A DNA stretch of 64,000 bases from Spirochaetota bacterium (GTDB lineage Bacteria; Spirochaetota; UBA4802; UBA5550), in assembly GCA_025457915.1 (NCBI GenBank), contig JALOTL010000011.1, positions 45,544 through 109,543 on the forward strand, in the 5' to 3' direction. Shown one piece after another: positions 1 through 8,955 of this stretch. Every line of letters starts with the position of its first letter. Position 1 is the stretch's first letter. The translations under genes and the position numbers were made by a program. The notes below the pieces were generated by a model. It was not told where the DNA came from, ran no database searches, and saw nothing but the letters and a program-made list of their open reading frames with translations.

Positions 1-531
1 GACACCATGAAAATAGGGAAGGCTTACTGCTTCCTTTTCGGTTTCGGATTCGTCACGAAATTTCTTGAGGAGGCCTACAGGGGGGAAAAAGGATTCATCA
101 AGAACATGATGGTCATAAGAAAGGCCATAACGCACGCCTTTCGCGAACCAGCAACCGGGTCGCTGTACGAAGGGATAGAGGCGGACATAACGGTGGACGG
201 GAAACCGCTTGGTTTTACGAAAATCACAGGTCTCCTGGCCGGGACGGTAAAAAGCATCGCCGAGGGAGCCAATCCCCTGTTTCTGGCCAATAAAAAGCCC
301 GGGACGTTTCATCTTCTTGCCTCAGGGATGAGGCCCCTGCAGATTCTGTTGAAGTTCTATTTCGTATTCGGAATACGGGTAAGGCACAGATTTCTATTCA
401 ATGATACCGCGTCATCATTGAAGATCAGAAGCAGGATCAAATTCGGGTATACCATGGACGGCGACCTGTACGATTCCACCGGAAGGCTGGACGTGGGCAT
501 CGGCATCAAGATTAAGCTGGTAAAAGTTTGA
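1..531 (+). CDS. C-terminal part of a probable diacylglycerol/lipid kinase (5' truncated by window)
   Basis: The frame is open from base 1, so this is the 3' end (about 176 codons) of a longer gene; the in-frame ATG at 7 is probably internal. The visible part reads as a beta-rich domain ending in a segment around GYTMDGDLY and a glycine-rich terminal strand. This resembles the C-terminal domain of the DagK/YegS lipid kinase family, where a DGE-like motif sits at a similar place. The N-terminal nucleotide-binding half lies outside the window, so the call is tentative. The gene overlaps the convergent ispH-ubiA gene by 20 bp at its 3' end. Confidence 0.5.
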   Translation, partial: DTMKIGKAYCFLFGFGFVTKFLEEAYRGEKGFIKNMMVIRKAITHAFREPATGSLYEGIEADITVDGKPLGFTKITGLLAGTVKSIAEGANPLFLANKKPGTFHLLASGMRPLQILLKFYFVFGIRVRHRFLFNDTASSLKIRSRIKFGYTMDGDLYDSTGRLDVGIGIKIKLVKV

Positions 532-2239
532 TTAGGCATCCAAAGAGAATGACCAGGACCAGGTTGAGGTCGACCATCATTTCATATTTGAAGGAGTAGT
601 GATAGCCGATCCTGGTCAGCCTTAAAAGAACCATCATCCCGTAAATTATATTCAGGTTGAATAACAGGTGCCACAGATTGCCGCCGGCCACTGAAACGGC
701 GCTGAATACGGTTGCTCCCGCCAGTGATGCAGCCAGGAAAATCAGCCTGATTTTTCTCACGCCTATCCATACCGGCAGGGATTCCCTGCCGAGAATCAGG
801 TCGCCCTGGAAGGCCAGCAGGTCAAGAGCAATGTGCCTGAGCATGATTACCGTGAATATGAATGCCGATACGCAAACGGCCCGGGCGGGGGAAGAGTGGT
901 TTTCATACATGGGCAGAACGGCGGTTATCATCATCCATCCGAGCCCGGTTATAATCTTGGAATCATAAATCTTGGTGATTATCCCGGAATTGATTTTTTT
1001 CAGCAGTCCCTTCATCAGCGGGGTAGAATATATGAATCCGACAAGGTAAGACGCAATTATTACGGATATTACGGGCAGGCTCCTGTCAATCAGCAGGAAT
1101 ATCGATGCGGCCATGGAAAGCGCCGACATGACGACAAGGGGTTTCCCGATCCGTTTGTAAACGAGGTATTTGTAATGGTTGCTGTATTTGAGAAACCGGA
1201 GGTCCAGGTAGTTGTTGACGGTGTACATCGAGAAAATATAAAGGAGCGATACCATGGGGAATGCGGTTTCCGTTCCGGACCCGGAATAAGTCTGGGCGAA
1301 AAGCGTCAGGAAAAAAGCGGATACTGCAGACAGTATGTTCGTCCTTACGATGAACTCCAGGAAAAGCTTCACCCATTTCAAAATGAAATTGCTTTTTTTA
1401 AATTTTAAATCGTAAATCCTTTCAAGCACGTTGTTGATGATCCATCCTGGAGTAGAGGCTCCCGCGGTCACCATCAATCGTTCAGAACCTGAAAGTTCTT
1501 TTTCCCTGATGTCTTCATCTGTCTCGACGTGGATGGTTTTGATGCCGTTTTCCGCGCCTATCTGCGCCAGCCTTTTCGTATTGGCCGAGTTTTTCCCCCC
1601 CACCACAACGAGCGTATCGATGCCGTTCCTGATCCCTTCCGTTACATCGTTCAGCCTGTCCCTCGTTGAGTCGCAAATGGTGTCTATCACGATGAGATCC
1701 GGAAATTTTTCTTTTAACGGGCTAACGAAGTTATAAAAGAGTGACCGGTCAAAGGTCGTCTGCGATACCAGCAGGCACTTGCCGGAGTCAGGAACCGATT
1801 CAATGTCCTCCATCCTTGATATCACGTGATGTCCGTTTTCCGCATAACTTTTAAGGCCGGTCACTTCGGCATGGTCTGCGTCTCCGGCGATGATCGTAAA
1901 GTAACCCTGTCGCGAAAACTTTTTAATAATTGACTGGACCCGGGCCACCCTCGGGCAGGTAAGATTTATTATTCTATTTGCGGACCCGCTTATCAGCCTG
2001 TATTCATCAACCGGGATGCCGTGTGTCCTTATCGCCAGGTCCTTTCCATTTATATCATCAAGCGTTTTAATCGTTTTCAATCCGCGGTTGTCGAGGATCT
2101 CCATGGTCTGGGGGTTGTGAATCAGGGGACCGTAAACGTATATGTCCCCGTCGGAGGCGTTTATTTCCTTTACTATCCTGAGAATGGCGTTTCTCACTCC
2201 CATACAATAACCGGAATTTTTTGCGAGGAATATCTTCAA
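512..2239 (-). CDS. ispH: IspH (HMBPP reductase) fused to a UbiA-family prenyltransferase-like membrane domain
   Basis: Residues 1-280 are a full-length IspH/LytB, the [4Fe-4S] enzyme that makes IPP and DMAPP in the last step of the MEP pathway. The three cluster cysteines are present (C12 in GYCMGV, C95 in NLTCPRV, C189 in IDTICDST). Active-site H41, H73, H123, E125, the SQTT segment and the terminal ASTPGW motif are also present. Residues about 285-575 are polytopic membrane sequence of UbiA type: a first motif NNYLD (342-346), YSTP (404-407) and a second motif D473...GD480...GRESLPV. The first Asp-rich motif is weaker than NDxxDxxxD, so transferase activity is less certain than reductase activity. 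The gene starts 15 bp after gspN and is probably transcribed with the gsp operon. A fusion making a prenyl donor and possibly using it is unusual. Confidence 0.85.
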   Translation of the reverse strand: MKIFLAKNSGYCMGVRNAILRIVKEINASDGDIYVYGPLIHNPQTMEILDNRGLKTIKTLDDINGKDLAIRTHGIPVDEYRLISGSANRIINLTCPRVARVQSIIKKFSRQGYFTIIAGDADHAEVTGLKSYAENGHHVISRMEDIESVPDSGKCLLVSQTTFDRSLFYNFVSPLKEKFPDLIVIDTICDSTRDRLNDVTEGIRNGIDTLVVVGGKNSANTKRLAQIGAENGIKTIHVETDEDIREKELSGSERLMVTAGASTPGWIINNVLERIYDLKFKKSNFILKWVKLFLEFIVRTNILSAVSAFFLTLFAQTYSGSGTETAFPMVSLLYIFSMYTVNNYLDLRFLKYSNHYKYLVYKRIGKPLVVMSALSMAASIFLLIDRSLPVISVIIASYLVGFIYSTPLMKGLLKKINSGIITKIYDSKIITGLGWMMITAVLPMYENHSSPARAVCVSAFIFTVIMLRHIALDLLAFQGDLILGRESLPVWIGVRKIRLIFLAASLAGATVFSAVSVAGGNLWHLLFNLNIIYGMMVLLRLTRIGYHYSFKYEMMVDLNLVLVILFGCLIKLLPA

Positions 2240-2254
2240 GCGGCGGCTCCGCGG

Positions 2255-3133
2255 CTACTGTTGCGGCATTTCGACCCTGGGATTGGATATCGTTCCGGAA
2301 ACCGGGATGGTGATCATTCCCTTTCCCTCAGAGAATTTTGCTATCATGTCCCTGTACCTGGCCAGTGCCTCGGAATTCGGGTCGACCAGTATCTTGATGT
2401 TGAGCCTCGAGTTCATGAATATCCTGTCCAGCATGATATTGCCCTGGATTTCTCCCCTGAGGTCGGACCCGTTGATCTTTACAGTCTGGAGGTTCATTCT
2501 CTGCCCGGAGATGTTGGAATTGAAAATTATCGATGGTATCTTTATCGGCGGTATTGTAAGAGGAAGACCGCCCATTGAATCAGGAAGATTTATCTCGCCG
2601 ATCTTGATGTTCGCGTTCTGTATCATGAACTTTATCGTCCCGAGCGCAGGGGTATAGTCAGGGTTCAGGTTGAGGTCCAGGTTCCCGTTGATGTTGAAAT
2701 CTACCTGCGAGGCCTCCCGGCTGTACTTGAAGCCGTTGATCTGCAGCCCTCCCGCCAGCTTTTTCCTCACGAAGAGCGTGAACGGATTGAGGGACAGATC
2801 GGAATTTATTTCCTTGAGCGCCAGTTCCGCGCCGCTGTTCAATGTGATGACAACATTGTCGGCAGTGGATTCACCGATGACGTTGTAGCTGAGGTCGCCG
2901 ATCTGTATGCTCCTGTACAGGCCGCTTTCCATTTTTTTAAGCTGTCCCCTGATCAATACGTCATACGGGAAGGTCATGATGATGAAAAGCAGTATCATGG
3001 GCACTGTAATTGCGATATATAGCTTCGCATAAGGCAGTTTTAAAATTTCGCGGGCTTTTTCAAGCAATGCCTTAAGAAATTGCTTGGCCCTTGCCTTGAA
3101 CTCGACGAAATTTATGTTAAATTTGAAATTCAT
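2255..3133 (-). CDS. gspN: Type II secretion system protein GspN
   Basis: This 292-residue protein has an N-terminal cytoplasmic segment of about 45 residues and one membrane helix (around 42-58). A periplasmic region follows with repeated beta-rich stretches of the AsmA/GspN kind, such as VKINGSDLRGEIQGNI and the ending GTISNPRVEMP. GspN is an accessory inner-membrane component of some type II secretion systems. The position directly after gspM, at the end of a complete gspC-M series, is the main support. It ends 15 bp before ispH-ubiA. Confidence 0.75.
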   Translation of the reverse strand: MNFKFNINFVEFKARAKQFLKALLEKAREILKLPYAKLYIAITVPMILLFIIMTFPYDVLIRGQLKKMESGLYRSIQIGDLSYNVIGESTADNVVITLNSGAELALKEINSDLSLNPFTLFVRKKLAGGLQINGFKYSREASQVDFNINGNLDLNLNPDYTPALGTIKFMIQNANIKIGEINLPDSMGGLPLTIPPIKIPSIIFNSNISGQRMNLQTVKINGSDLRGEIQGNIMLDRIFMNSRLNIKILVDPNSEALARYRDMIAKFSEGKGMITIPVSGTISNPRVEMPQQ

Positions 3134-3142
3134 CCTGTGCCG

Positions 3143-3655
3143 TCACTGTGCCGTAAGGCTCTCAAATTTTATAGAAACATCATATAGGTTGCGGCCTTTA
3201 AGGCCCTGGCTGATCTTGATGTAGCTGACTGATATCAGCTTGTTCGAGTTTTCCATTTTGTGCATGAAGCTTAAAAGCGATTTGATGTCCACTCCCTCGA
3301 ACTTGACGTCCGTTGATATTTTTTTATATTGCCCCTGGATATTACTTGGCCTGTCCTGGGTGTATACCTTGTTCCTGAGAATGTTGACGCTGCCTGCATT
3401 TTCTTCTATGATGGTTGTTGTCCCCTTTTCGTTGCGGAGCATTGCTTCATAGCTCGCCCGTTTCTGCTTTATCATACGGTATTCATCACTCAGCTCTTCC
3501 ATCTTGCTGACCCTGGAAGCATTGGACTCTGACTTCACTCCGGCTTCCTTTTTGTAGCTCATTACCTGTGATACGATCAGGTAGACAACGGTGCACGCCG
3601 CGACTCCCGCAAGCACCATCAGCATCCTTTTTTCCCTTTTGCTGAATTCTATCAT
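3143..3655 (-). CDS. gspM: Type II secretion system protein GspM (PilO-like)
   Basis: This is a bitopic inner-membrane protein of 170 residues. It has a short basic N-terminus, a membrane helix at about 11-29, a coiled-coil-prone segment (about 45-80) and a C-terminal ferredoxin-like region of alternating strands. This matches the GspM/PilO plan. GspM partners GspL in the inner-membrane platform that links the cytoplasmic ATPase to the periplasm. It lies 6 bp after gspL and 9 bp before gspN. Confidence 0.75.
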   Translation of the reverse strand: MIEFSKREKRMLMVLAGVAACTVVYLIVSQVMSYKKEAGVKSESNASRVSKMEELSDEYRMIKQKRASYEAMLRNEKGTTTIIEENAGSVNILRNKVYTQDRPSNIQGQYKKISTDVKFEGVDIKSLLSFMHKMENSNKLISVSYIKISQGLKGRNLYDVSIKFESLTAQ

Positions 3656-3661
3656 TCAGGT

Positions 3662-5287
3662 TCAACCCTTTCCTTTTTTTTCCTGTTTTTGAAGCTTCTG
3701 CTTGATGGTGAGGGAGAAGCTTACCAGGTTTTTGCTTGAGCTTGAAATATTAAGCGTTACTGAATCGAACTTCCTGGACCTTATAAGGTTTTCTTTGAAA
3801 TCATCCACGGCCTTGCTGGATCCGATGGTGCCGTCAAGCCTCAACACCCTCTCGTTTATCACGAGGTTTTTCAGGTCAAAGCTGTTGTCCCTCGGGAAAA
3901 AGACTATCACGTCTTTAAGGGCCTCCAGTACCGAGGTGTCGTCCGGGATAAGGTTGGTGATCTTTGATAAGTCGGCCTTTTCCTTTTGCAGCATCTTCGA
4001 CGCGTCCGTTATCGGGTCGTCGTTGATTGCGCTGGAGTGAAAATTACGCTTGAACTGGTCTTCAAGGATGCTGTTGTAGTCGCTGTTCGATTTTGCCGCG
4101 ATAATGAAGGAAACGAGCAGTTTAATTATAAGCATTATACCGGTCAGGACCGCGAAGCCTCCCGCGAGGTAGTAAATTTTTTTAGAGGAAGACGCAATGT
4201 CCGGAAGAAATTCCCCCTTCAGGAAGTTGATCGACGATCTTTTGCTTCTCATGTATGCCAGTATTGTGCCGAAGGCGATGGGAAACTGGGCCTGGATCCT
4301 GGGGTCCTTGTATTCATCGAGAAAGGGATGGGCGACTACCGGGATGTCGAGAACGTTGGAAAGCATGCTTCCGAATCCGTGCACGCCGGAGCCTCCGCCG
4401 GAAATCATCGCCCTCGAAAGGGCGATGTTCCTGAAATCGGCTTCAAGAGCCTTGATGGTTATGACGATCTGTTCGAGCAGGTCATCGAAGACGTCTGTGG
4501 CGATGTCGAAGATCCTCTGGAGCCTCTGTCTGGTGATGTTGAAAGCCTTGTAACTGCTTTTTTGCAGGTTGTTTTCATAGGAGGTGAGATCCAGGTTGAG
4601 GCCCTCGAATATTCTTGCGGCTTCGGTCATGTTCATTTTTAACCCTTCGGAAATCTCGGTAATGATGTTCCTGAGGCCGATAGGTATCGATCTTGTATAG
4701 AGAAGGCTGCTGTCCTGTATTATATTGATGATGGTTTTCGAGTTTCCTATATCAATCTGTATTATGGATTCGGTCTGTATCTTGTTGAAGTATTTGTAGC
4801 TCTCGAAAAGCGCACCTGCCTCCATTCCCATCCGGAGCGGGGTGATGTGGGCGTCGCCCAGGACCCTTATGAATTCATACAGGTTTTCCTTGTGAGTTGC
4901 CGCCAGGAGGACTCTCCCCTCCTCCGGGTTGCCGCTTTTCATGGGCTGAAAATCCATGACAAGGTCTTCTATCTTGAAGGGGATATTTTCCTCGGCCTCG
5001 TATGGTATGGCCTCCGCGATTTTTTCCACGTCGCTGAACGGGAAGGTTATATTTCTTAAAATGACCTTTTCCATCGGTAGATTCGTCACGATCCTGTATC
5101 CGCTTAAATCGAAATCGCGCGTAAGCCTGGCAAGGGCATCGATAACCGCTTCATTCCTGCTCTCGCCGGACTGATTGATGTCCTCGTATGCCAGCGATTT
5201 AACCTGGAAATCGGTAAGTCCGGTCCTTACAGCCACGAGTTTGACGGATGATGTGCCGATGTCTAAAGATGCAATATTTTCGAACAA
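3662..5287 (-). CDS. gspL: Type II secretion system protein GspL (PilM-like actin fold plus periplasmic domain)
   Basis: The 541-residue protein begins with an actin-like ATPase fold of the PilM/GspL type (IASLDIGTSSVKLVAV at 4-19, and a second phosphate-binding-like segment IQIDIGNSKT near 177). It continues to a membrane helix near 375-395 and a periplasmic domain of about 140 residues like PilN/GspL-C. So cytoplasmic PilM-like and periplasmic PilN-like parts are joined, as in GspL. Its expected role is to dock GspE at the membrane and bind GspM. Confidence 0.85.
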   Translation of the reverse strand: MFENIASLDIGTSSVKLVAVRTGLTDFQVKSLAYEDINQSGESRNEAVIDALARLTRDFDLSGYRIVTNLPMEKVILRNITFPFSDVEKIAEAIPYEAEENIPFKIEDLVMDFQPMKSGNPEEGRVLLAATHKENLYEFIRVLGDAHITPLRMGMEAGALFESYKYFNKIQTESIIQIDIGNSKTIINIIQDSSLLYTRSIPIGLRNIITEISEGLKMNMTEAARIFEGLNLDLTSYENNLQKSSYKAFNITRQRLQRIFDIATDVFDDLLEQIVITIKALEADFRNIALSRAMISGGGSGVHGFGSMLSNVLDIPVVAHPFLDEYKDPRIQAQFPIAFGTILAYMRSKRSSINFLKGEFLPDIASSSKKIYYLAGGFAVLTGIMLIIKLLVSFIIAAKSNSDYNSILEDQFKRNFHSSAINDDPITDASKMLQKEKADLSKITNLIPDDTSVLEALKDVIVFFPRDNSFDLKNLVINERVLRLDGTIGSSKAVDDFKENLIRSRKFDSVTLNISSSSKNLVSFSLTIKQKLQKQEKKGKG

Positions 5288-5299
5288 AATTCTAACCCT

Positions 5300-6526
5300 C
5301 TATTCCTCGCTCCAGTAGAGAAAGCTCCTGTTCTGCCTGTTGTAAACCGCGATGATTTTGACCTTGGAGTTGCCCATTGTCGCAGTCGATATGATCCTGA
5401 AGATAAAAGATTTAACCGAGAGGTTGTTGTTGCGGATTTTTGTTCCCTCATCCCCCGATATGATATCCTTTACCTCGTCCACCGTAGTGAAGGGACGGTA
5501 AAGCCTCCTTCTAATCAGCTCCGTCACCTTATCATCCGTCATATTTTCTGTCAACGCAGATAATACCCTGAAAGAAGCGGTGTTTATGTTAATTTTGTTT
5601 ATTTCATCGAGATAGTTCTGCCTGCTGCCGTAGACGGTGAAATAATCGGCAAGGGCGCGGCTTTTTTCCCTGCCTATCTTTACCGTGTCCTGGGATTTCG
5701 AGCTTTTATCCCTTTCCTCCTTGGAAAGCCCCTTGATCTTGTCGAGTTTTTTTGGATCGAATTTAACATCGCCCTTGTTGTTGTCCACAAGATTCGTCTC
5801 CCTGCCGTAATATCCCCCTCCCAGTCCGTAGTATATTTCAGGAGTTATTCCCTTGACCATGAGCAGTTCGTCTATGCTGTCCATGGCCTGGTTTTTTGCG
5901 GCGTAGGACGGCTTCAGGGTGCTGTAATAATCCGGCGCCTCGGCTCCGTACGGGGACCTTGAATCATCTATATCAACCCAGTCCAGGATGGCGTCGGCAT
6001 GATCAGCCGGGAAGCCCATGTTAAGGAAGAACCGCTGGAGCATCTTATAATACGGGTTTACGTCGGACAGTTCGGTGTATATTACGCTGAGATTGATTTT
6101 TGAATTCTCATCGATAATCTCTATCTTCAACTGGCCGTCTTCCACGGGAATTTCCGGAAGATCGAGCGCCCAGAGGTCAGCATAGCTGTCTATTGAACTT
6201 GATACCTGCCTTGAAGAAAGAAAATCGCCTCCGGCACCGACGTCATCTGCGTAGAGGATGTTCATGGCTAGCTCGATGCCGGATTTTGCGAGGAAGACCG
6301 CCCTGGTGCGCTGGGTCCATTTTTTCATATAGGCGATGTTAGTCTGGGTCATGATGATGAATTCCGATGAGACCGATACTATGAGAGTGGTTACTATCAG
6401 GACCAGGACGAGGATGTATCCCCGGGAGTTTATGAAATATCCCCTGATCCCGTGCAGGGAAATCATCTCCTTCCTTTTTTTATAATTGGCCTTAAGGGAC
6501 TGTATATTTTTTCTGGGAAACAGCAT
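5300..6526 (-). CDS. gspK: Type II secretion system minor pseudopilin GspK
   Basis: The 408-residue length is typical for GspK, the largest pseudopilin, which caps the pseudopilus tip. A prepilin-type segment SRGYILVLVLIVT lies at about 35-47 and lacks the Glu at +5, as GspK usually does. A large alpha-rich domain with NPYYKML and ADAILDWVD-like segments and a helix-hairpin-helix-like part (KINKININTAS...LTELI type) follow. The start at 6526 follows gspJ by 1 bp. An internal Met at residue 22 is preceded by GGAAGGAG but with no spacer, so the upstream start is kept. Confidence 0.85.
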   Translation of the reverse strand: MLFPRKNIQSLKANYKKRKEMISLHGIRGYFINSRGYILVLVLIVTTLIVSVSSEFIIMTQTNIAYMKKWTQRTRAVFLAKSGIELAMNILYADDVGAGGDFLSSRQVSSSIDSYADLWALDLPEIPVEDGQLKIEIIDENSKINLSVIYTELSDVNPYYKMLQRFFLNMGFPADHADAILDWVDIDDSRSPYGAEAPDYYSTLKPSYAAKNQAMDSIDELLMVKGITPEIYYGLGGGYYGRETNLVDNNKGDVKFDPKKLDKIKGLSKEERDKSSKSQDTVKIGREKSRALADYFTVYGSRQNYLDEINKININTASFRVLSALTENMTDDKVTELIRRRLYRPFTTVDEVKDIISGDEGTKIRNNNLSVKSFIFRIISTATMGNSKVKIIAVYNRQNRSFLYWSEE

Positions 6527-6527
6527 A

Positions 6528-7343
6528 TTATTTCTGTCCCTGGGTGTTAATCGATAGATTTACGTTCGATATGAAAATGTATTTGTCCACTATCCCCTCG
6601 TAATTTTTTACAATCAGCGTCGTTTTTACCGCTTCTGGATACAGGTTGTTCTGTCTGGAGTCCCATTTGTCGACCCAGTCATTGTTTTGCTTGAAATTGA
6701 ACTTCAGGCTGACGACGTTTTCCAGTATTATATTCTGCTCTCCTCCGCCTTCCGGATCTTTGTCGTAATTGGACTGCTCCCGCTTGATGAGCAGATTTAT
6801 GTCCTGGTAATCCTTGTCCTTGATGAGGTAATACCCGACCTCCTTTATATCGCAGTCGGGATTCGGCCTCTTCAAATCGCCCTTCATGCTTATGTCTTTA
6901 TGGTTTATCGTCACGAAATTGAGTTTGCTGTTGCCGTCCCCTGTCGTGCTGATGAAATGGGCGGTGCCTTCCTTTTTGAAATAGCAGTTGGATATGTCGC
7001 TGTCTATTTTTTTAATGGCAAGATTGATGTTTTCATAAAACTCGGCATAGCCGCTGACCCTTTTTACGATGCTCAGGGTGGTCCTGTATGAAGTATACAG
7101 CATGAGAAGCATGATGGATGAAACCGCCACGCCGACCACCATTTCTATCAGGGTAAACCCGCTGCTGGCCGAACAGGCGGTTCCGGTTGGACCGGGATTT
7201 TTTAAGGGGCGGCGAAAGGGGAGAGTGATGCAGTGTGAAATTGCCCCGATAATCCGCATGGAGGTTCCAAACGCTGAAACCAGAATTAAGCGGGCCGGAA
7301 TTCCGGGATTGCGGGATTTAAATTTAGTACTGCGGTTTTTCAT
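6528..7343 (-). CDS. gspJ: Type II secretion system minor pseudopilin GspJ with a long leader
   Basis: A class III prepilin motif SSGFTLIEM lies at residues 60-68. Cleavage is expected after G62, leaving F63 at +1 and E67 at +5, followed by a hydrophobic helix. The mature C-terminal domain fits GspJ. The ATG overlaps the gspI stop (ATGA), which supports this start by translational coupling. This gives an unusually long 62-residue basic leader where under 20 is common. The only other in-frame Met before the motif (residue 29) has no good ribosome binding site. Confidence 0.85.
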   Translation of the reverse strand: MKNRSTKFKSRNPGIPARLILVSAFGTSMRIIGAISHCITLPFRRPLKNPGPTGTACSASSGFTLIEMVVGVAVSSIMLLMLYTSYRTTLSIVKRVSGYAEFYENINLAIKKIDSDISNCYFKKEGTAHFISTTGDGNSKLNFVTINHKDISMKGDLKRPNPDCDIKEVGYYLIKDKDYQDINLLIKREQSNYDKDPEGGGEQNIILENVVSLKFNFKQNNDWVDKWDSRQNNLYPEAVKTTLIVKNYEGIVDKYIFISNVNLSINTQGQK

Positions 7344-7840
7344 TTTTGAGCGTAAATGTAAAAAATTTTGTATGTCTTATCCCTTTCCCTTTCCTTCCAT
7401 GAAACGGTTATCTCGGTTATGTTTGTGGGTATGGGGCCCGTAAAAGTGTGCTCGAACCTTTTTGTTTCCCTTGTAAGTAAGAATTCAGTGTAACCCTCGA
7501 CCGGCTCCTTGTTCACGTCCGGTTCGCGCATTTTTTTTAATATGAATTCGTTCATCTTGCTTTTCGCGATCATCATGGCCTTGGTGTAATTTTTGCTTCC
7601 GGCCATTGCATATATGCTGGAAGATACGCCGGTGAATACGCTGATGAGGATTATTGAAAGAATGGATGCGGCGATGAGGATTTCGATAAGGGCAAAGCCT
7701 TTTTTTCGCTTAATTCTGAAACTGGCTGACCCGGATCCCATCGCAAATGCAGAATGCAATACTCCGGCGTGTCTTACAGCCTGCAGGGGATCGCGTCCTT
7801 TATCCCGGTATTTTTTTTGGTATGCGGCGGCTTTACTCAT
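7340..7840 (-). CDS. gspI: Type II secretion system minor pseudopilin GspI with a long leader
   Basis: The prepilin motif KKGFALIEI places cleavage after G48, with F49 at +1 and E53 at +5, followed by the pilin helix. About 115 residues of mature protein end in a beta region (ITVSWKERERDKTY), as in GspI. The ATG overlaps the gspH stop by ATGA, supporting translational coupling. The 48-residue leader is long; Met34 would give a shorter 15-residue leader and is an alternative start. Confidence 0.82.
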   Translation of the reverse strand: MSKAAAYQKKYRDKGRDPLQAVRHAGVLHSAFAMGSGSASFRIKRKKGFALIEILIAASILSIILISVFTGVSSSIYAMAGSKNYTKAMMIAKSKMNEFILKKMREPDVNKEPVEGYTEFLLTRETKRFEHTFTGPIPTNITEITVSWKERERDKTYKIFYIYAQK

Positions 7841-8388
7841 TTATCGAATTCTATGTAATCGGAGTATATTTTCGGCTCCTTTAAATACTTGAACATTCGG
7901 ATGGAGCTTTTCCTGTCGCCGTCAGAAATGTGGATTATAAAGTTATCCGAGAAACCCTGCGGATAAAACGGAATTATGACGTTTCCATCGGTGATTTTAT
8001 CCCCGGAGGTCAGGACAACTTCTTCTATCTTGAAGTAATCCGGAAATTTTTTGTATTTAAGGATATTTCTCCTGTTGTCGACATACTTTTCGCCCTCCCT
8101 GAGTATCACCGAAACGCCGTTTGTCCTGGATTGAATCTCATCCTTTTTTTCGCCCAGGGGTCCGGGGCTGTGAAGATGGATGACGAGATAGTTAATGTGG
8201 TCCTTCAAAAAAGCATCGTCGAAGGTCTTGGATATTATCCCGCTGAGAACGGCAATGCTTTCTTTATCTTCTCCTATCGCCCTTGTGAGTTTTGGTATCA
8301 CTATTATCGAAAGGATGGATACAATGGTCACCACAATGATCATCTCGATAAGGGTAAACCCCTTTTCGGACCTGATATGATTCAACAT
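7837..8388 (-). CDS. gspH: Type II secretion system minor pseudopilin GspH
   Basis: A short leader (MLNHIRSEKG) is followed by FTLIEMIIVVTIV. The prepilin peptidase site is after G10 with E15 at +5. The 183-residue length and position between gspG and gspI support GspH. The remaining sequence is beta-rich and shows no extra domain. The prepilin peptidase GspO/PilD is not in this window and must be encoded elsewhere. Confidence 0.8.
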   Translation of the reverse strand: MLNHIRSEKGFTLIEMIIVVTIVSILSIIVIPKLTRAIGEDKESIAVLSGIISKTFDDAFLKDHINYLVIHLHSPGPLGEKKDEIQSRTNGVSVILREGEKYVDNRRNILKYKKFPDYFKIEEVVLTSGDKITDGNVIIPFYPQGFSDNFIIHISDGDRKSSIRMFKYLKEPKIYSDYIEFDK

Positions 8389-8449
8389 TCCGATGCCGTT
8401 CCGTAGATTTATCGCCGGGCCGCCGACAAAGCAATGTGACGCGGATGGA

Positions 8450-8893
8450 TCATTCCCAGCTCTTTATGTCGGCGCCGAATCCCTCGCCGCCTTCTTTACC
8501 GTCCGCGCCAAGGCTCCAGATTTCAGGTTCATCCTTGTCCACTTCTCCCGGATACCTGTATAGATAGGGATGTCCCCACGGGTCCAGCAGGATGTCTTTT
8601 TTCTTTTTTACATAGCCATCTTCAACAAGCTTGTTTAGCCCTTCATCGTTGGTTGGATAGTTGCCGCTGTGCTCCATGCTGAATTTAGAAAGGGCCATGG
8701 AAAACGCGTTGATGTCCGCCTTGGCCTTCGTGACCCTGGCCTTCTGGGGCATGTCCATCAGCCTGGGGACCACTATGGCGCTGAGTATGGCAATAATTGT
8801 TATGACGATAAGGATCTCGATCAGGGTGAATCCGTCCCTCGAACCTGAAATCCTTCCGATGAAAGAACGGGCTTTTAATATTCTTTTTATCAT
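8450..8893 (-). CDS. gspG: Type II secretion system major pseudopilin GspG
   Basis: This is the strongest pseudopilin match. RDGFTLIEILIVITIIAILS is followed by VVPRLM, and the C-terminus has the GspG calcium-site region (LLDPWGHPYLYRYPG, then IWSLGADGKEGGEG). I place the start at the ATG at 8893 because AGGAG lies 8 bases upstream; a TTG at 8899 is also in frame. The mature protein would polymerise into the pseudopilus. It is 147 residues from the chosen start. Confidence 0.92.
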   Translation of the reverse strand: MIKRILKARSFIGRISGSRDGFTLIEILIVITIIAILSAIVVPRLMDMPQKARVTKAKADINAFSMALSKFSMEHSGNYPTNDEGLNKLVEDGYVKKKKDILLDPWGHPYLYRYPGEVDKDEPEIWSLGADGKEGGEGFGADIKSWE

Positions 8894-8955
8894 TGTCAAA
8901 ACTCCTGAATGATTATATTATAATTCTCAACCAGCATGCTTTCTGAACGCTGACA

